64,000 nt of DNA from SG8-30 sp963710135 (GCA_963710135.1 CAVPYY010000006.1:806001-870000); one strand, 5' to 3'. Positions 25,650 through 35,804 are shown, counted from the stretch's first letter. Notes: generated from the letters alone by a model not told the origin. Program-made: numbers and translations.

Positions 25650-26642
25650 ATGACCCCGACGGCCCTGCCGACCGCCGGCGATGTGATGGCCGCCGCGGCG
25701 CGCCTCGCCGGCGTTGCGCGTCGCACGCCGCTGTTGTCGCACACCGCACTCGACGACCTGACCGGCGGCCGCGTCCTGCTGAAGCTGGAGTCGCTCCAGC
25801 ACACCGGCTCCTTCAAGATCCGCGGCGCCTACAACCGCCTGGTTCAGCTCGGCGCCAGCGAGCGCGCCGCGGGCGTGGTGGCGTTTTCCTCCGGCAACCA
25901 CGCGCAGGGCGTCGCGTGGGCCGCGCGACGGCTCGGCCTGTCCGCCACGATCGTCATGCCCGACGACGCACCCCAGGTGAAACTCGCCAACACCCGCGCC
26001 CTCGGTGCCAGTGTCGTCACCTACGATCGCCGGCGCGAGAGCCGCGAAACGATCGCAGCGAGGATCGCCGAGGAATGTGGCGCCGTGCTGGTCCCGTCGT
26101 TCGACGACCCTCACGTCATTGCCGGGCAGGGCACCGTCGGGCTGGAAATCGTCGACCAGGCGCGACGCTCCGGCGCCGACCCCGACATGGTGGTGGTGTG
26201 TTGCAGCGGCGGCGGTCTGGCGAGCGGCTGCGCGTTGGCCCTGACCGAGCTCGCGCCGGACGCACGGGTCATCACCGCGGAGCCGCAGGACTTCGACGAC
26301 ACCCGTCGTTCGCTGCAGGCGGGAGAACGCCTCGCCAACGCCGGCGGCGCGACCTCGATCTGCGACGCGCTGCTCGCACCCTCGCCGGGCGTGCTGCCCT
26401 TCGCGTTGCTGAGCGCGGCGGGCGCATCCGGCGTCGTGGCCGACGATGCGGAAGTGCGCCACGCCATGCGCTGGGCCTACCAGCACCTCAAGCTGGTCGT
26501 CGAGCCAGGCGGCGCGGTCGCGCTGGCCGCGGTGCTCAGTGGCCGCGTGCCGGCGCGCGGCCGGACGGTTGCCGTGACCCTGTCCGGGGGCAACGTCGAC
26601 GCGGAGTTGTATCGCGGGATCCTGGCGGGCGGCAGCGGCTGA
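25650..26642 (+). CDS. Threonine/serine dehydratase-like PLP enzyme
   Basis: This 330-residue fold-type II PLP enzyme lacks the C-terminal ACT regulatory domain of biosynthetic IlvA. The PLP lysine is in TGSFKIRGAYN (about residue 55), the phosphate/substrate loop is SSGNHAQG, the glycine-rich loop is CCSGGGLASG, and the C-terminal SGGNVD is intact. Length and layout match catabolic threonine dehydratase, serine racemase and threo-3-hydroxyaspartate ammonia-lyase; sequence alone does not separate these. The ATG at 25650 is used; GTG at 25635 would add five residues. Confidence 0.88.
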   Translation: MTPTALPTAGDVMAAAARLAGVARRTPLLSHTALDDLTGGRVLLKLESLQHTGSFKIRGAYNRLVQLGASERAAGVVAFSSGNHAQGVAWAARRLGLSATIVMPDDAPQVKLANTRALGASVVTYDRRRESRETIAARIAEECGAVLVPSFDDPHVIAGQGTVGLEIVDQARRSGADPDMVVVCCSGGGLASGCALALTELAPDARVITAEPQDFDDTRRSLQAGERLANAGGATSICDALLAPSPGVLPFALLSAAGASGVVADDAEVRHAMRWAYQHLKLVVEPGGAVALAAVLSGRVPARGRTVAVTLSGGNVDAELYRGILAGGSG

Positions 26643-26661
26643 CGCCGTCAGCTGCCGCCGC

Positions 26662-27240
26662 CTAAGGCCGCGCCCGCCATTCCCCGCGCAGCAGACCGAG
26701 CATCACCGAATCCTGGACTTCACCGCTCACGTGATACCTCTCGCGCATCAGGCCCTCCTTGACGAAGCCCAGCCTGGCCAGCAACGACAGCGAGGCCGTG
26801 TTGCGCGGATCCACGTCGGCCTCGAGGCGATGCAGATCCAGCGCTCCAAAGGCATGCTCGATAGCCAGCGACACCGCCTCGCCGGCAAACCCCTGTCCCC
26901 AGCAGTCGCTGGCCAGCGCGAAACCCAGCTCGGCGCGACGATGCATGGCATCGAGGCGGAACAGCGTTACCGTGCCCACCAGCCTGAGGGCATCGCGAAG
27001 CTCGATGCCCCACTGGAAGAATGACCCGTCGCTGCGCCCGGTAACGATGTCGTCGATCAGCTCGAGCGCCTCGCGCGGCGACTGCATGGGCGCGGAGCTC
27101 CAGTAGCGCATCACCGCGGGATCCGAGAACACCCTGTACAGGTCGCCGGCGTCGCCGGACGAGGGCTCACGCAGATCGACCCTCGCTCCCCTTAGCCTGG
27201 GCAGCGCCGCCAGCGCAAACCGTCCGCCGTCCCGGCTCAT
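26662..27240 (-). CDS. GNAT acetyltransferase, RimJ-like
   Basis: This 192-residue acetyltransferase of the RimJ/RimL type (GNAT_3) has RGARVDLREPSSGDAGDLYRVF at the N-terminus, the acetyl-CoA loop GFALASDCWGQGFAGEAV (Q/RxxGxG/A) and NTASLSLLARLGFVKEG. Such enzymes acetylate ribosomal-protein N-termini or small amines; the substrate is unknown. The ATG at 27240 overlaps the stop of the upstream GFA gene. Confidence 0.88.
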   Translation of the reverse strand: MSRDGGRFALAALPRLRGARVDLREPSSGDAGDLYRVFSDPAVMRYWSSAPMQSPREALELIDDIVTGRSDGSFFQWGIELRDALRLVGTVTLFRLDAMHRRAELGFALASDCWGQGFAGEAVSLAIEHAFGALDLHRLEADVDPRNTASLSLLARLGFVKEGLMRERYHVSGEVQDSVMLGLLRGEWRARP

Positions 27241-27680
27241 CTGGCGAGCGGAGCGACACCACGATACCTGGCCAGCCCAGGATGCGTGGAATCGTAGCGC
27301 GGCAGCGTGTCGCCGCAGGTCGCCCAGTCGACATGCTGGTCCCAGAAGCAATGCAGCTCGGGAACGAGGTCCGGATCGCCGTCGAGGAGCGCGCGCGCGA
27401 TGTGCAGTTCACCTGGGCACAGCGTCGACGCAAAGAACAGCGTGGACCCGCAGACCGCACAGAAACCACGCCTGCTGGCCGCCGATGAGGCGTACCAGCG
27501 CAGCGCCGCATCGCCCGCCAGCAGGCGGAACCGGTCCTCACGCACCCCGAGCCAGGTGACGAATGCCGCGCCGTGGGCACGCCGGCAATAGGCGCAATGG
27601 CAATGCGCCAGGAACAGTGACGGCGGCCGCGCTTCGAAACGCACCGCGCCGCACAGGCAGCCGCCCTGCATCGTGTCCAT
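27237..27680 (-). CDS. GFA (glutathione-dependent formaldehyde-activating/CENP-V) family protein
   Basis: This 147-residue zinc protein of the GFA fold has the cysteine ligands in GGCLCGAVRF, HCHCAYCRRAHG and GFCAVCGSTLFF, which make two zinc sites. Function is not established beyond possible binding of glutathione adducts. The ATG at 27680 has GAGG eight bases upstream; GTG at 27689 or ATG at 27671 are less well supported. It overlaps the GNAT gene by four bases. Confidence 0.88.
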   Translation of the reverse strand: MDTMQGGCLCGAVRFEARPPSLFLAHCHCAYCRRAHGAAFVTWLGVREDRFRLLAGDAALRWYASSAASRRGFCAVCGSTLFFASTLCPGELHIARALLDGDPDLVPELHCFWDQHVDWATCGDTLPRYDSTHPGLARYRGVAPLAR

Positions 27681-27712
27681 GGTCGCCACCTCGCCGGCGG
27701 TTGTCCGTCGCC

Positions 27713-28558
27713 TCAGCCGGACGGACCTGGCGTGTAGGCGTACTCGAGCTTGATGCCGTCCGGATCCGAAAAGAACACCGCGTAGTAGCCCTCGCCGTAG
27801 GCAGGATACTCCGCCGGCGCGTCGAGTATCCGCACCCCGAGCGCCATCAGCTGCAGATAGACCCGGTCCACGTCCTGGCGCATGGCGGCCGCGAAGGCCA
27901 GGTGGTGCAGGCCCGGGGTGTAGCGGTCATGGTTGCGTGGCCGGCGCGCCGCCTGCAGCCCGAACTCCAGCTCGTCGCCGGCCCAGAGTGGACCCTCGGG
28001 CGCGTCCGCCACGCGCTTCAGACCCATCAACGGCAGCACCGCCGCATAGAAGGCGGTCGACGCCTCCAGGTCGGCGACCGTCAGATCGAGGTGGTGAACC
28101 CGTCCGCGCGCGCCGATCAGGCCGGCCCGGCCGAGCTCGGCGTGCAGCCGCTGCCGCAGGCCGGCATGGGCGGCGGCATCGAAGCGGGGCGCCGCGTTCC
28201 AGTCATAGGCCCAGGGATGCGCAGTGCGCAGGCCTTCAGGTTCGTTCTGATAGCGCGGGAAGACATGCGCGTGCAGGGCCGGCTCGAGATTGCCGAACAT
28301 CGCATAGTTGATGCGCGCCGCACCGGTCGCCGCCCGGACCGCGGCGCCGACCGCGCTCATGTCGGCGAGGAATCTGGCGCGCATTGCCGGGTCCAGCTCA
28401 CCCAGATCGCTGACCACCGGGTCCGGCAACAGCAGGCAATACCCGGGAAGAACCTGGGGATCGCCCAGTACCACCCAGCCCGACGCCAGCCGCGCGACGC
28501 CAGTGGGGTCGTCACCCGAGCGCAGCCGCTCTACCCGTCGATGAATTGCCGTCGGCAT
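27713..28558 (-). CDS. HIT-like/VOC (glyoxalase-fold) fusion protein
   Basis: This 281-residue protein joins two unrelated domains. Residues about 1-135 are HIT-like, with NYAMFGNLEPALHAHVFPRY; the HxHxHxx triad is degenerate (HAHVFPR at 96-102), as in a known HIT subfamily ending in Arg. Residues about 150-278 are a VOC domain with metal-ligand candidates in RVHHLDLTV (His155/156), GLHHLAF (His218/219) and GIKLEYAY (Glu272), as in glyoxalase I-like or dioxygenase enzymes. Neither substrate is known. No internal start with a good ribosome-binding site separates the domains. Confidence 0.85.
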   Translation of the reverse strand: MPTAIHRRVERLRSGDDPTGVARLASGWVVLGDPQVLPGYCLLLPDPVVSDLGELDPAMRARFLADMSAVGAAVRAATGAARINYAMFGNLEPALHAHVFPRYQNEPEGLRTAHPWAYDWNAAPRFDAAAHAGLRQRLHAELGRAGLIGARGRVHHLDLTVADLEASTAFYAAVLPLMGLKRVADAPEGPLWAGDELEFGLQAARRPRNHDRYTPGLHHLAFAAAMRQDVDRVYLQLMALGVRILDAPAEYPAYGEGYYAVFFSDPDGIKLEYAYTPGPSG

Positions 28559-28582
28559 GTCGTGCGCACCCTTCCGTGGCGA

Positions 28583-29185
28583 TCAGGCTGCGATGCCCAG
28601 CCTGCGCAGTTCCGCGATTGTCGCAGAATGCGAGCGGTGCTGGATGGCATGCCAGCCGCGGCGGCGGGCCGCCATGACGTTCTCTTCCAGGTCGTCGATG
28701 AACACGGTGGCGGCCGGCGACAGACCGAAGACGCTCTCGGCGCGTTCATAGATGGCCGGATCGGGTTTCGATACCCCGGCGCGGAAGGAAGGCAGCGCGC
28801 CGTGCCCCAGCGACCCCACGCCCAGGGTCTCCTGCAGATGTTCCCAGTGCAGATCACCGATGTTCGACAGCAGGAAGACACGGTGTCGCGTGGCCACCTC
28901 GTGCAGCAGCGCGAGCATCTGCGGCTGGGGCACGAAGATATCGTTCCAGCGCTCGCGCACCGCCGCGAGGGGCATCGGACGGGAGCCGAGCCCGGCAATG
29001 CGCCTGAGCAGCGCGTCGCCGTCGAACTCCCCGCGCTCGTACGCGGCCAGATCGATTCTCTGCAGAATGTCGCCCACCTGTGCCACATCCACACCGTGGT
29101 CGGCGAAAAACGCCAGCAGCCGGCCGAAGTCGAGATCGACCAACACTCTGCCGATATCGAAAACTACGCTGTCGATGCGCTGCAT
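28583..29185 (-). CDS. HAD-superfamily hydrolase (YihX-like)
   Basis: This 200-residue HAD-IA hydrolase has motif I VVFDIGRVLVDLD (the nucleophile Asp is present; the general-acid Asp of DxD is replaced by Gly, as in YihX relatives), motif II LLSNIGD, the motif III lysine in GVSKPDP and motif IV FIDDLEENV. Likely a sugar- or nucleotide-phosphatase; the replaced second Asp lowers confidence in a standard phosphatase mechanism. It lies 24 bases upstream of the HIT-VOC gene on the same strand. Confidence 0.85.
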   Translation of the reverse strand: MQRIDSVVFDIGRVLVDLDFGRLLAFFADHGVDVAQVGDILQRIDLAAYERGEFDGDALLRRIAGLGSRPMPLAAVRERWNDIFVPQPQMLALLHEVATRHRVFLLSNIGDLHWEHLQETLGVGSLGHGALPSFRAGVSKPDPAIYERAESVFGLSPAATVFIDDLEENVMAARRRGWHAIQHRSHSATIAELRRLGIAA

Positions 29186-29257
29186 GCCTGGTCCGGTCCG
29201 AGATTCGAAAGCACCACCAAAGGCCGTCCGGACGCGCCGGCGCGGCCGGGGATTTTC

Positions 29258-30822
29258 TCAGCCGGTCCTGGAGAATGCCACTTCCTCTTGCGACCGCGCG
29301 CCGTTCACTCCCTGTTCGATGTCCTGCAGTCCGAACAGGCTGCGACGAGCCTCGCTGGCGGTCAGCGGGTAGTCCGTGCGGAAGTGGCCGCCGCGGCTCT
29401 CGCAGCGCGCCATGGCGGGCACGGCCAGCAGCAGCGCCGCGGTCGCGGCGTCGACGACGGCGGGATCGGTACTGGACCGGCGCTCGTCATCGAGCATGCC
29501 AATCGCGCGCGCCAGCCCCGCGGCGTCGCGCTCCACGCCCACGTCGGCTTCCATGACGCGCCGAACGCGCGACAGCGCCGCGGCAGCCGTGGCGGCCTCG
29601 GGGCGCCGCGCCATCCGGGGCGCGCGCGGGGCGTCCGGCGCCGGCCGCGGGCGCGATGCGATGTCGCGGGCCGCCCGCACGCCGAAGACGACCGCCTCCA
29701 GCAGCGAGTTGCTGGCCAGCCGGTTGGCGCCGTGCAGCCCGGTGCAGGCAGTCTCCCCGACCGCCCAGAGACCCGGGACGGTGCTTTGGCCGTCGATGTC
29801 CACCGCAATGCCACCCATATGGTAATGGGCAGCCGGCGCCACCGGCATGGGTTGGCGCGAGGGATCGATCCCGGCCCGGATACAGGACTCGTACACGGTC
29901 GGAAACGCGGTCGCGAACTTCGGACCCGGTGATCGCGTCGCGTCGAGGTACACGGTCTGGCCGGCCGCGCGCTGCCGGTGAATCGCCCTCGCCACGACGT
30001 CGCGCGGCGCGAGCTCCGCCAGCGGATGCACGTCGAGCATGAATCGCTCACCGGCCGAATCGACCAGCACGGCGCCCTCGCCCCGCAGCGCTTCGGTGGC
30101 CAGCGGCATCGGATCGATGCCGAGATCGAGGGCTGTCGGATGGAATTGCACGAACTCAAGGTCGGCCAGCAGGGCGCCCGCGCGCGCCGCCATCACCAGG
30201 CCGCTGGCGCGCGCACCCAGCGGATTGCTGGTGTGCCAATACAGGCCGCCGGACCCGCCGGTCGCCAGCACGATGGCGCTGGCCGAGAAGACCAGTTGCT
30301 CCCCGTCCCGCCGTGCCAGCAGTCCGGCCACGCGCCCGTCGACCACGAGCAACTCGTCGACGGAGACGTTCTCGAGCAGTGTGATCGACGGCGTGCGCCG
30401 CGCCGCATCGAGCAGCGCACGGGTCACTGTGTAGCCGGTCGCATCCCGGGCATGCACGATGCGGCGGCGGTTGTGCCCGCCCTCGCGGCCCAGCGCCAGG
30501 TGGCCGGCGGCGTCGCGGTCGAACCCTGCGCCGTAGCGCCGCAGTCGCTCGATGCACGCCGGCGCCTCGCGGGTGACCAGATCCACCACGCCGGGGACGC
30601 ACAGCCCGTCGCCGGCCGTCACGGTGTCCGCCGCGTGCAGCGCCGGCGAATCGTCCGCACCGACCGCGGCGGCGATGCCACCCTGGGCCCAGGCGCTGGC
30701 CGTGTCCAGCCCAAGCGTGCCGCGGGAGAGCAGCAGCACCGGCAGCGGCGCCAGCTCCAGGGCGGTGACCAGCCCGCCCAGCCCGGCGCCGACGACGATG
30801 ACCGGAGGCCGGCTCGGCGCCT

Positions 30823-30826
<4 letters not shown>
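29258..30826 (-). CDS. nadB: L-aspartate oxidase
   Basis: This 522-residue flavoenzyme makes iminoaspartate for quinolinate synthesis. The N-terminal FAD motif is VVGAGLGGLVTALEL; then SAWAQGGIAAA, EFVQFHPTAL, GERFMLDVHP, and the active-site region HYHMGGIAVDIDG and GLHGANRLASNSLLEAVVFG. The start GTG at 30826 overlaps the nadA stop as GTGA. It forms the aspartate route to NAD together with nadA; nadC is not in the window. Confidence 0.96.
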
Positions 30827-31851
<1,025 letters not shown>

Positions 31852-31899
31852 CTGGAGACTCCTTATGCTCGCCGTGAGTATAATCGTTGCCAAATAAGC

Positions 31900-31915
31900 G
31901 CCGGTCATTGCCGGC
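31900..31915 (-). other. Small hairpin at the 5' end of the nadA leader
   Basis: A GCCGG/CCGGC inverted repeat with a 6-base loop lies right at the expected transcript start of nadA. It could stabilise the 5' end of the message; nothing resembling a known riboswitch was recognised. Confidence 0.3.
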
Positions 31916-31918
31916 ACC

Positions 31919-31941
31919 CTTATTCTACTTTTGTGTATAAG
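31919..31941. promoter_or_regulatory. Imperfect dyad over the nadA promoter, possible NadQ operator
   Basis: CTTATTCTA, five bases, then GTGTATAAG: the outer CTTAT/ATAAG arms match perfectly and six of nine arm positions pair. The dyad covers the -10 region of the nadA promoter. A NAD-regulator-like gene (33637-34638) lies nearby, so an operator is plausible but unproven. Confidence 0.4.
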
Positions 31942-31949
31942 CCTGTCAA
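31922..31949 (-). promoter_or_regulatory. Sigma-70-type promoter of nadA-nadB
   Basis: Read on the minus strand, TTGACA (31944-31949) is followed by a 16-base spacer and TAGAAT (31922-31927). This is the best consensus promoter in the window and is placed about 71-98 bases upstream of the nadA start. Confidence 0.65.
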
Positions 31950-32024
31950 GCGGAACGTCCCGGGCGCACTGCCCGCCGGGCCGGACCGCTATAGTCTGCG
32001 GCCCGCTGCCGTGGAGTTGTTCCG

Positions 32025-33599
32025 ATGCCCGCAGGACCGTCGCCCGCCCCGCGATCTGCGCTGGATCGCTTCCTGTCCATCATCGAGCGCGGTGGCAATG
32101 CCCTGCCCCACCCCACGACGCTGTTCGCCCTGCTGTCGCTCGGCGTGATCCTCATGTCCTGGGTCGCCGCGCAGATCGGGATGTCCGTCGAGCATCCCAC
32201 GACCGGCCAGCTCGTCACGCCGGTGAACCTGCTGAGCCTGGACGGCCTGCATCGCATCCTCACCAGCCTGGTCACCAACTTCACCAGCTTCGCGCCGCTC
32301 GGCACGGTGCTCGTGGCGCTGATCGGGATCGGTGTGGCCGAGCACTCCGGGCTGATCGCCGCCGGCCTGCGCAGACTGGTGATGTCCGCACCGCGGCAGT
32401 TGCTGACGCCGATCGTGGTGTTCGCCGGCATCACGTCCAACATGGCCAGCGAGGTCGGCTACGTGCTGCTGGTCCCGCTCGCCGGGCTGATCTTCAAGGC
32501 CGCCGGGCGTCATCCCATCCTCGGCATGGCCGCAGCGTTCGCCGGCGTCTCCGGGGGTTACTCCGCCAACCTGCTGATCGGAACCATCGATCCGCTGCTG
32601 GCGGGCCTCTCCCAGGAAGCGGCGCGGATCGTCGCGCCGGGCTATACGGTGACGCCGGTCGCGAACTGGTACTTCATGATCGTGTCGACGCCGATGCTGA
32701 CGCTGCTCGGCTGGTTCGTGACCGAACGCATCGTCGCGCCGCGCTTCGCCGGCTACCAGGGCGGCGACGACAGCGGCGACGACTCGATGGCGCGACCGGT
32801 CGATCACGCCGAGCGCCGCGGCCTGCGCTTCGCGTTGTTCGTCACCGTCGCAATGAGTCTGCTGCTGGTCTGGGCGGCGCTGCCCACGGGCTCGCTGCCC
32901 GGCGCCGGTTTCTTGCGGGATCCGCGCACCGGGGACCTGCTGAACTCGCCGTTCCTGAGCGGCGTAGTGGCCATCATCTTCCTCTACGGCGTGGCGGCCG
33001 GGATCGCCTACGGCATCGGCGCAGGCACCATCCGCAGCGACGCCGACGTCATCCGCGGCATGGACCAGAGCATGAGCACGCTCGGCGGCTATCTGGTGCT
33101 GTGCTTCTTCGCCGCCCAGTTCGTCGCGTTCTTCAACTGGACCCAGCTGGGACTGGTGTTTGCCGTCAACGGCGCCAGAGGACTCGAAGCGCTCGGTCTG
33201 CCCGCCATACCACTGTTCGTCTCGTTCATCCTGCTGACCGCGGCGGTCAACCTCTTCATGGGATCCGCCTCGGCGAAGTGGGCGCTGATGGCGCCGGTGT
33301 TCGTGCCGATGTTCATGCTCGTCGGCTACTCGCCGGAGCTTACCCAGGTGGCCTATCGGGTCGGCGACAGCGTGACCAACATCATCTCGCCGATGATGAG
33401 CTACTTCGCGCTGATCATCGCCTTCTTCCAGCGCTACGAGCCACGCGCAGGCATCGGCACGCTGGTCGCGACCATGCTGCCCTATTCGCTCGTGTTCTTC
33501 GTCGGATGGTCGGCGCTGTTCGCGGTCTGGCTCGCCGTCGGCCTGCCGATCGGTCCGGGCGCGCCGCTTGACTACGCCGCGCCAGCCGGCGCCGGCTGA
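32025..33599 (+). CDS. abgT: AbgT family transporter
   Basis: This 524-residue polytopic inner-membrane protein of the AbgT/MtrF family has roughly a dozen hydrophobic segments plus re-entrant regions. AbgT imports p-aminobenzoyl-glutamate in E. coli, while MtrF/YdaH-type relatives export sulfonamides and other antimetabolites; substrate and direction cannot be settled here. Typical segments: GNALPHPTTLFALL, GYSANLLIGTIDPLLAG, and the C-terminal VGDSVTNIISPMMSYFALI. It is divergent from nadA. A TATAGT box lies at 31990-31995. Confidence 0.9.
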   Translation: MPAGPSPAPRSALDRFLSIIERGGNALPHPTTLFALLSLGVILMSWVAAQIGMSVEHPTTGQLVTPVNLLSLDGLHRILTSLVTNFTSFAPLGTVLVALIGIGVAEHSGLIAAGLRRLVMSAPRQLLTPIVVFAGITSNMASEVGYVLLVPLAGLIFKAAGRHPILGMAAAFAGVSGGYSANLLIGTIDPLLAGLSQEAARIVAPGYTVTPVANWYFMIVSTPMLTLLGWFVTERIVAPRFAGYQGGDDSGDDSMARPVDHAERRGLRFALFVTVAMSLLLVWAALPTGSLPGAGFLRDPRTGDLLNSPFLSGVVAIIFLYGVAAGIAYGIGAGTIRSDADVIRGMDQSMSTLGGYLVLCFFAAQFVAFFNWTQLGLVFAVNGARGLEALGLPAIPLFVSFILLTAAVNLFMGSASAKWALMAPVFVPMFMLVGYSPELTQVAYRVGDSVTNIISPMMSYFALIIAFFQRYEPRAGIGTLVATMLPYSLVFFVGWSALFAVWLAVGLPIGPGAPLDYAAPAGAG

Positions 33600-33636
33600 G
33601 CAGCGGCACAGCCCGCGACCCGCACGCGATCGTCGG

Positions 33637-34638
33637 TCAGCTGCGTCGGGTGCGGCTGCGTGGCGCGCGCACCCGCAAACCGGGAGCGGAGCGCTCCAGC
33701 AGCGCTTCCCGCCGGAAGCGCACCAGCCGTGCCGGCCGCCCGCCGGTGCCCAAGGTCACCGCGCCGGTCTCCTCGACCAGGCCTTGCTGCTCGACCAGCC
33801 TGCGAAAGTTCGGCTTGTGCAGCTTCAGGCCGAGCAGCGCCTCGACCGTCTGCTGCAGCTGCAGCAAGGTGAACGCCGGCGGCATCAGCTCGAACACCAC
33901 CGGCCGGTACTTGATCTTGCCCCTCAGCCTGGCGATGGCGGTGGCCAGGATGCGGCGGTGATCACCCGTCATCGGCGTGCCGCTGCCGGGATCCGGCGCG
34001 TCGCGGGAGACCGCCACGCCCTCCCGAAACGGCTCCGCCACCAGGCCGAGTTCGAAGGCCAGCTCGTAGCGATCGAGGACCCGGTCCTCGCTCCACGTGC
34101 CGCCGGCGAGGCCGAACGCCACGGCGAGGCGCTCCTCGCGCAGCTGGCGCTCGCCGCTGACCCGGGGCGCGCTCGCCCAGCGCTCGAGCTCGGGCGCCAT
34201 CCGGTCGAGCACACCCGGCCGCCCGGAGCGCCAGTCCTCCCACGGGAAGTACCGGTACCAGTCCTGCCACGCGGAGGTCTCTCCCGCCCGCATGCGCGGC
34301 TCGCGGACCAGCGCGAGATAGCCGATGGACAGCACGCGCGAACGGCCCGCCGGCGCCGCGGCGCGCCGGCCCGCGTCGCCGAAGGTGTACAGCTGCTCGA
34401 CGTAGCCCAGTGTCTGGCCGGTCTGCTGTTCCACCCAGGCGCGCAGGCCTTGCTCGAGCGTGCGATGTCCGGGTTCCAGCGGGCCGGAAGGAAGACTGTC
34501 GGATACCGCGGCATCAGCAGGCGGGACGGTGAGCACGCGCGGCTCGCCGTCGGTCACGGCGACGACCACCGCCGTCAGGTCCACCGCGACGGGATCGGCG
34601 GGATCGCGCGACGGCTTTTGCGTGCGTTGTTGCTTCAT
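33637..34638 (-). CDS. nadQ: NadQ/NrtR-type NAD regulator (degenerate Nudix plus winged helix)
   Basis: This 333-residue protein has an N-terminal Nudix-like domain (about residues 20-180) whose catalytic box is degraded: GHRTLEQGLRAWVEQQTG lacks the REXXEE glutamates. A C-terminal winged-helix region (about 230-320) reads IKYRPVVFELMPPAFTLLQLQQTVEALLG and KPNFRRLVEQQGLVEETG. This matches the COG4111 proteins that repress NAD synthesis genes and sense NAD metabolites in alphaproteobacteria. The proximity to nadA-nadB supports the role. Assignment from architecture and motifs; DNA target not demonstrated. Confidence 0.8.
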   Translation of the reverse strand: MKQQRTQKPSRDPADPVAVDLTAVVVAVTDGEPRVLTVPPADAAVSDSLPSGPLEPGHRTLEQGLRAWVEQQTGQTLGYVEQLYTFGDAGRRAAAPAGRSRVLSIGYLALVREPRMRAGETSAWQDWYRYFPWEDWRSGRPGVLDRMAPELERWASAPRVSGERQLREERLAVAFGLAGGTWSEDRVLDRYELAFELGLVAEPFREGVAVSRDAPDPGSGTPMTGDHRRILATAIARLRGKIKYRPVVFELMPPAFTLLQLQQTVEALLGLKLHKPNFRRLVEQQGLVEETGAVTLGTGGRPARLVRFRREALLERSAPGLRVRAPRSRTRRS

Positions 34639-34668
34639 GGCGCCGGCCGAAGCGTAGCGCAGAGTCGC

Positions 34669-35367
34669 CTACACCTCCACGCGGGTAAGCCACGGCAGTT
34701 CCGTGTCGCGCCCGTCGAGTCGCAGTACGAAATCGAAGCGGTCGACGTCCGTGCACAGTTCGAAGTCGCTTTCGGGGGCCCAGTCCATCGCCGGATCGAA
34801 GAACTTCCGCGCCGAGGACGCCGGCCGCAGCGACTCGCGGACAGTCCCGACGGGGAACGACTCACCGCGCAGCCGGGCGCTCAACAGCGCAGCGCACAAG
34901 TCGTCCTCCGGGCATCGCTCGCGGGCCTCATGACCCATGCGCACCAGCGACACCTGCGACGCGCCACGGGCCTGCACATGCCGGCAGATCGCCGCCGCAT
35001 TGACCAGGCTGCCGGTGATGACTTCCTCGGCGTCGAGCGCCGCGCACAGACCCTGGGTGCCGGCGTGTGTGGTGTGGACCAGCACCCGCCCGGCCAGGTC
35101 GATGGTCGACAGCAGCGACGGTGAATTGCCGAGGTCGAATCCGGGCAGCGGACGCGCATGCCGCTCGCCCGCGATCAGCCAGTCTGGATGCGCGATCTTG
35201 AGCGCCCGGGCCTGCTCGGCGTCCGCCACCGGATGGATCCGCGCGACGCCACGCTCGACGGCATAGCAGGCCAGCGAGAAGGCCCTGAACACGTCGATGA
35301 CCACCGCGAGCCCGCGCGCCGCGGCGGCGCCGGCGACGAAATCGAGGGTACGGATCCGGGGCGTCAT
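34669..35367 (-). CDS. ComB-like 2-phosphosulfolactate phosphatase family protein
   Basis: This 232-residue protein is homologous to ComB, the Mg-dependent phosphatase of coenzyme M synthesis in methanogens. VVIDVFRAFSLACYAVERG carries the N-terminal acidic motif, with GERHARPLPGFDLGNSPSLL and VLVHTTHAGTQGLCAA characteristic of the family. Bacteria with this gene do not make coenzyme M, so the physiological substrate is unknown. The ATG at 35367 overlaps the cytochrome c stop. Confidence 0.85.
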   Translation of the reverse strand: MTPRIRTLDFVAGAAAARGLAVVIDVFRAFSLACYAVERGVARIHPVADAEQARALKIAHPDWLIAGERHARPLPGFDLGNSPSLLSTIDLAGRVLVHTTHAGTQGLCAALDAEEVITGSLVNAAAICRHVQARGASQVSLVRMGHEARERCPEDDLCAALLSARLRGESFPVGTVRESLRPASSARKFFDPAMDWAPESDFELCTDVDRFDFVLRLDGRDTELPWLTRVEV

Positions 35368-35804
35368 CGCGCCGCGTGCGCCGCGCGCAGCGCTGCAACC
35401 TGCTCCGTGGTGACGGCGGCCGCTCCATTGCCGAACTCGCGTCGCACATAGGTGATCACCGCCGCCAGCTGCTCGTCCGACAGCCAGGAAAACTGCGGCA
35501 TGACGACCCTGCTGGTTGTCGGTGCGAGCGTCGGCGGCGGCGTGCCGAACATGATCCACGCGGTCAGCGCTTCCGCATCGCCTTGCACCGTCGCCGACCC
35601 CGGCAGCGCGACCTGCCCGCCTGAGAGCCCCTGGCCGTCGCGCTGATGACAGCCGGCGCAGTGCACCAGGTAAACGCGCGCCCCAGGATCAGCCTGGGCG
35701 GCTTGCTGCCCGGCAGGCTGTCCGCATGCGGCAAGGAGCGGTAATGCGAGGGTCAACGACAACAGGCGCGCGGCGCGCGCCCCGCGAACGCTGCGAGGCA
35801 TCAT
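35364..35804 (-). CDS. Lipoprotein c-type cytochrome
   Basis: This 146-residue protein has a lipoprotein signal peptide (LPLLAACG) and one cytochrome c domain. The heme site is CAGCH in YLVHCAGCHQRDGQG (about residue 49); the axial methionine is probably in RVVMPQFSWLSDEQ. It resembles small cytochromes of the cbb3/alternative-complex group that pass electrons in the periplasm. Its redox partner is unknown. It overlaps the ComB gene by four bases. Confidence 0.88.
   Translation of the reverse strand: MMPRSVRGARAARLLSLTLALPLLAACGQPAGQQAAQADPGARVYLVHCAGCHQRDGQGLSGGQVALPGSATVQGDAEALTAWIMFGTPPPTLAPTTSRVVMPQFSWLSDEQLAAVITYVRREFGNGAAAVTTEQVAALRAAHAAR

Noticed and set aside
31852..32024. Riboswitch in the nadA-abgT gap
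   Set aside because: Only a 5-bp hairpin and a promoter dyad are visible; nothing matches a known NAD riboswitch layout.
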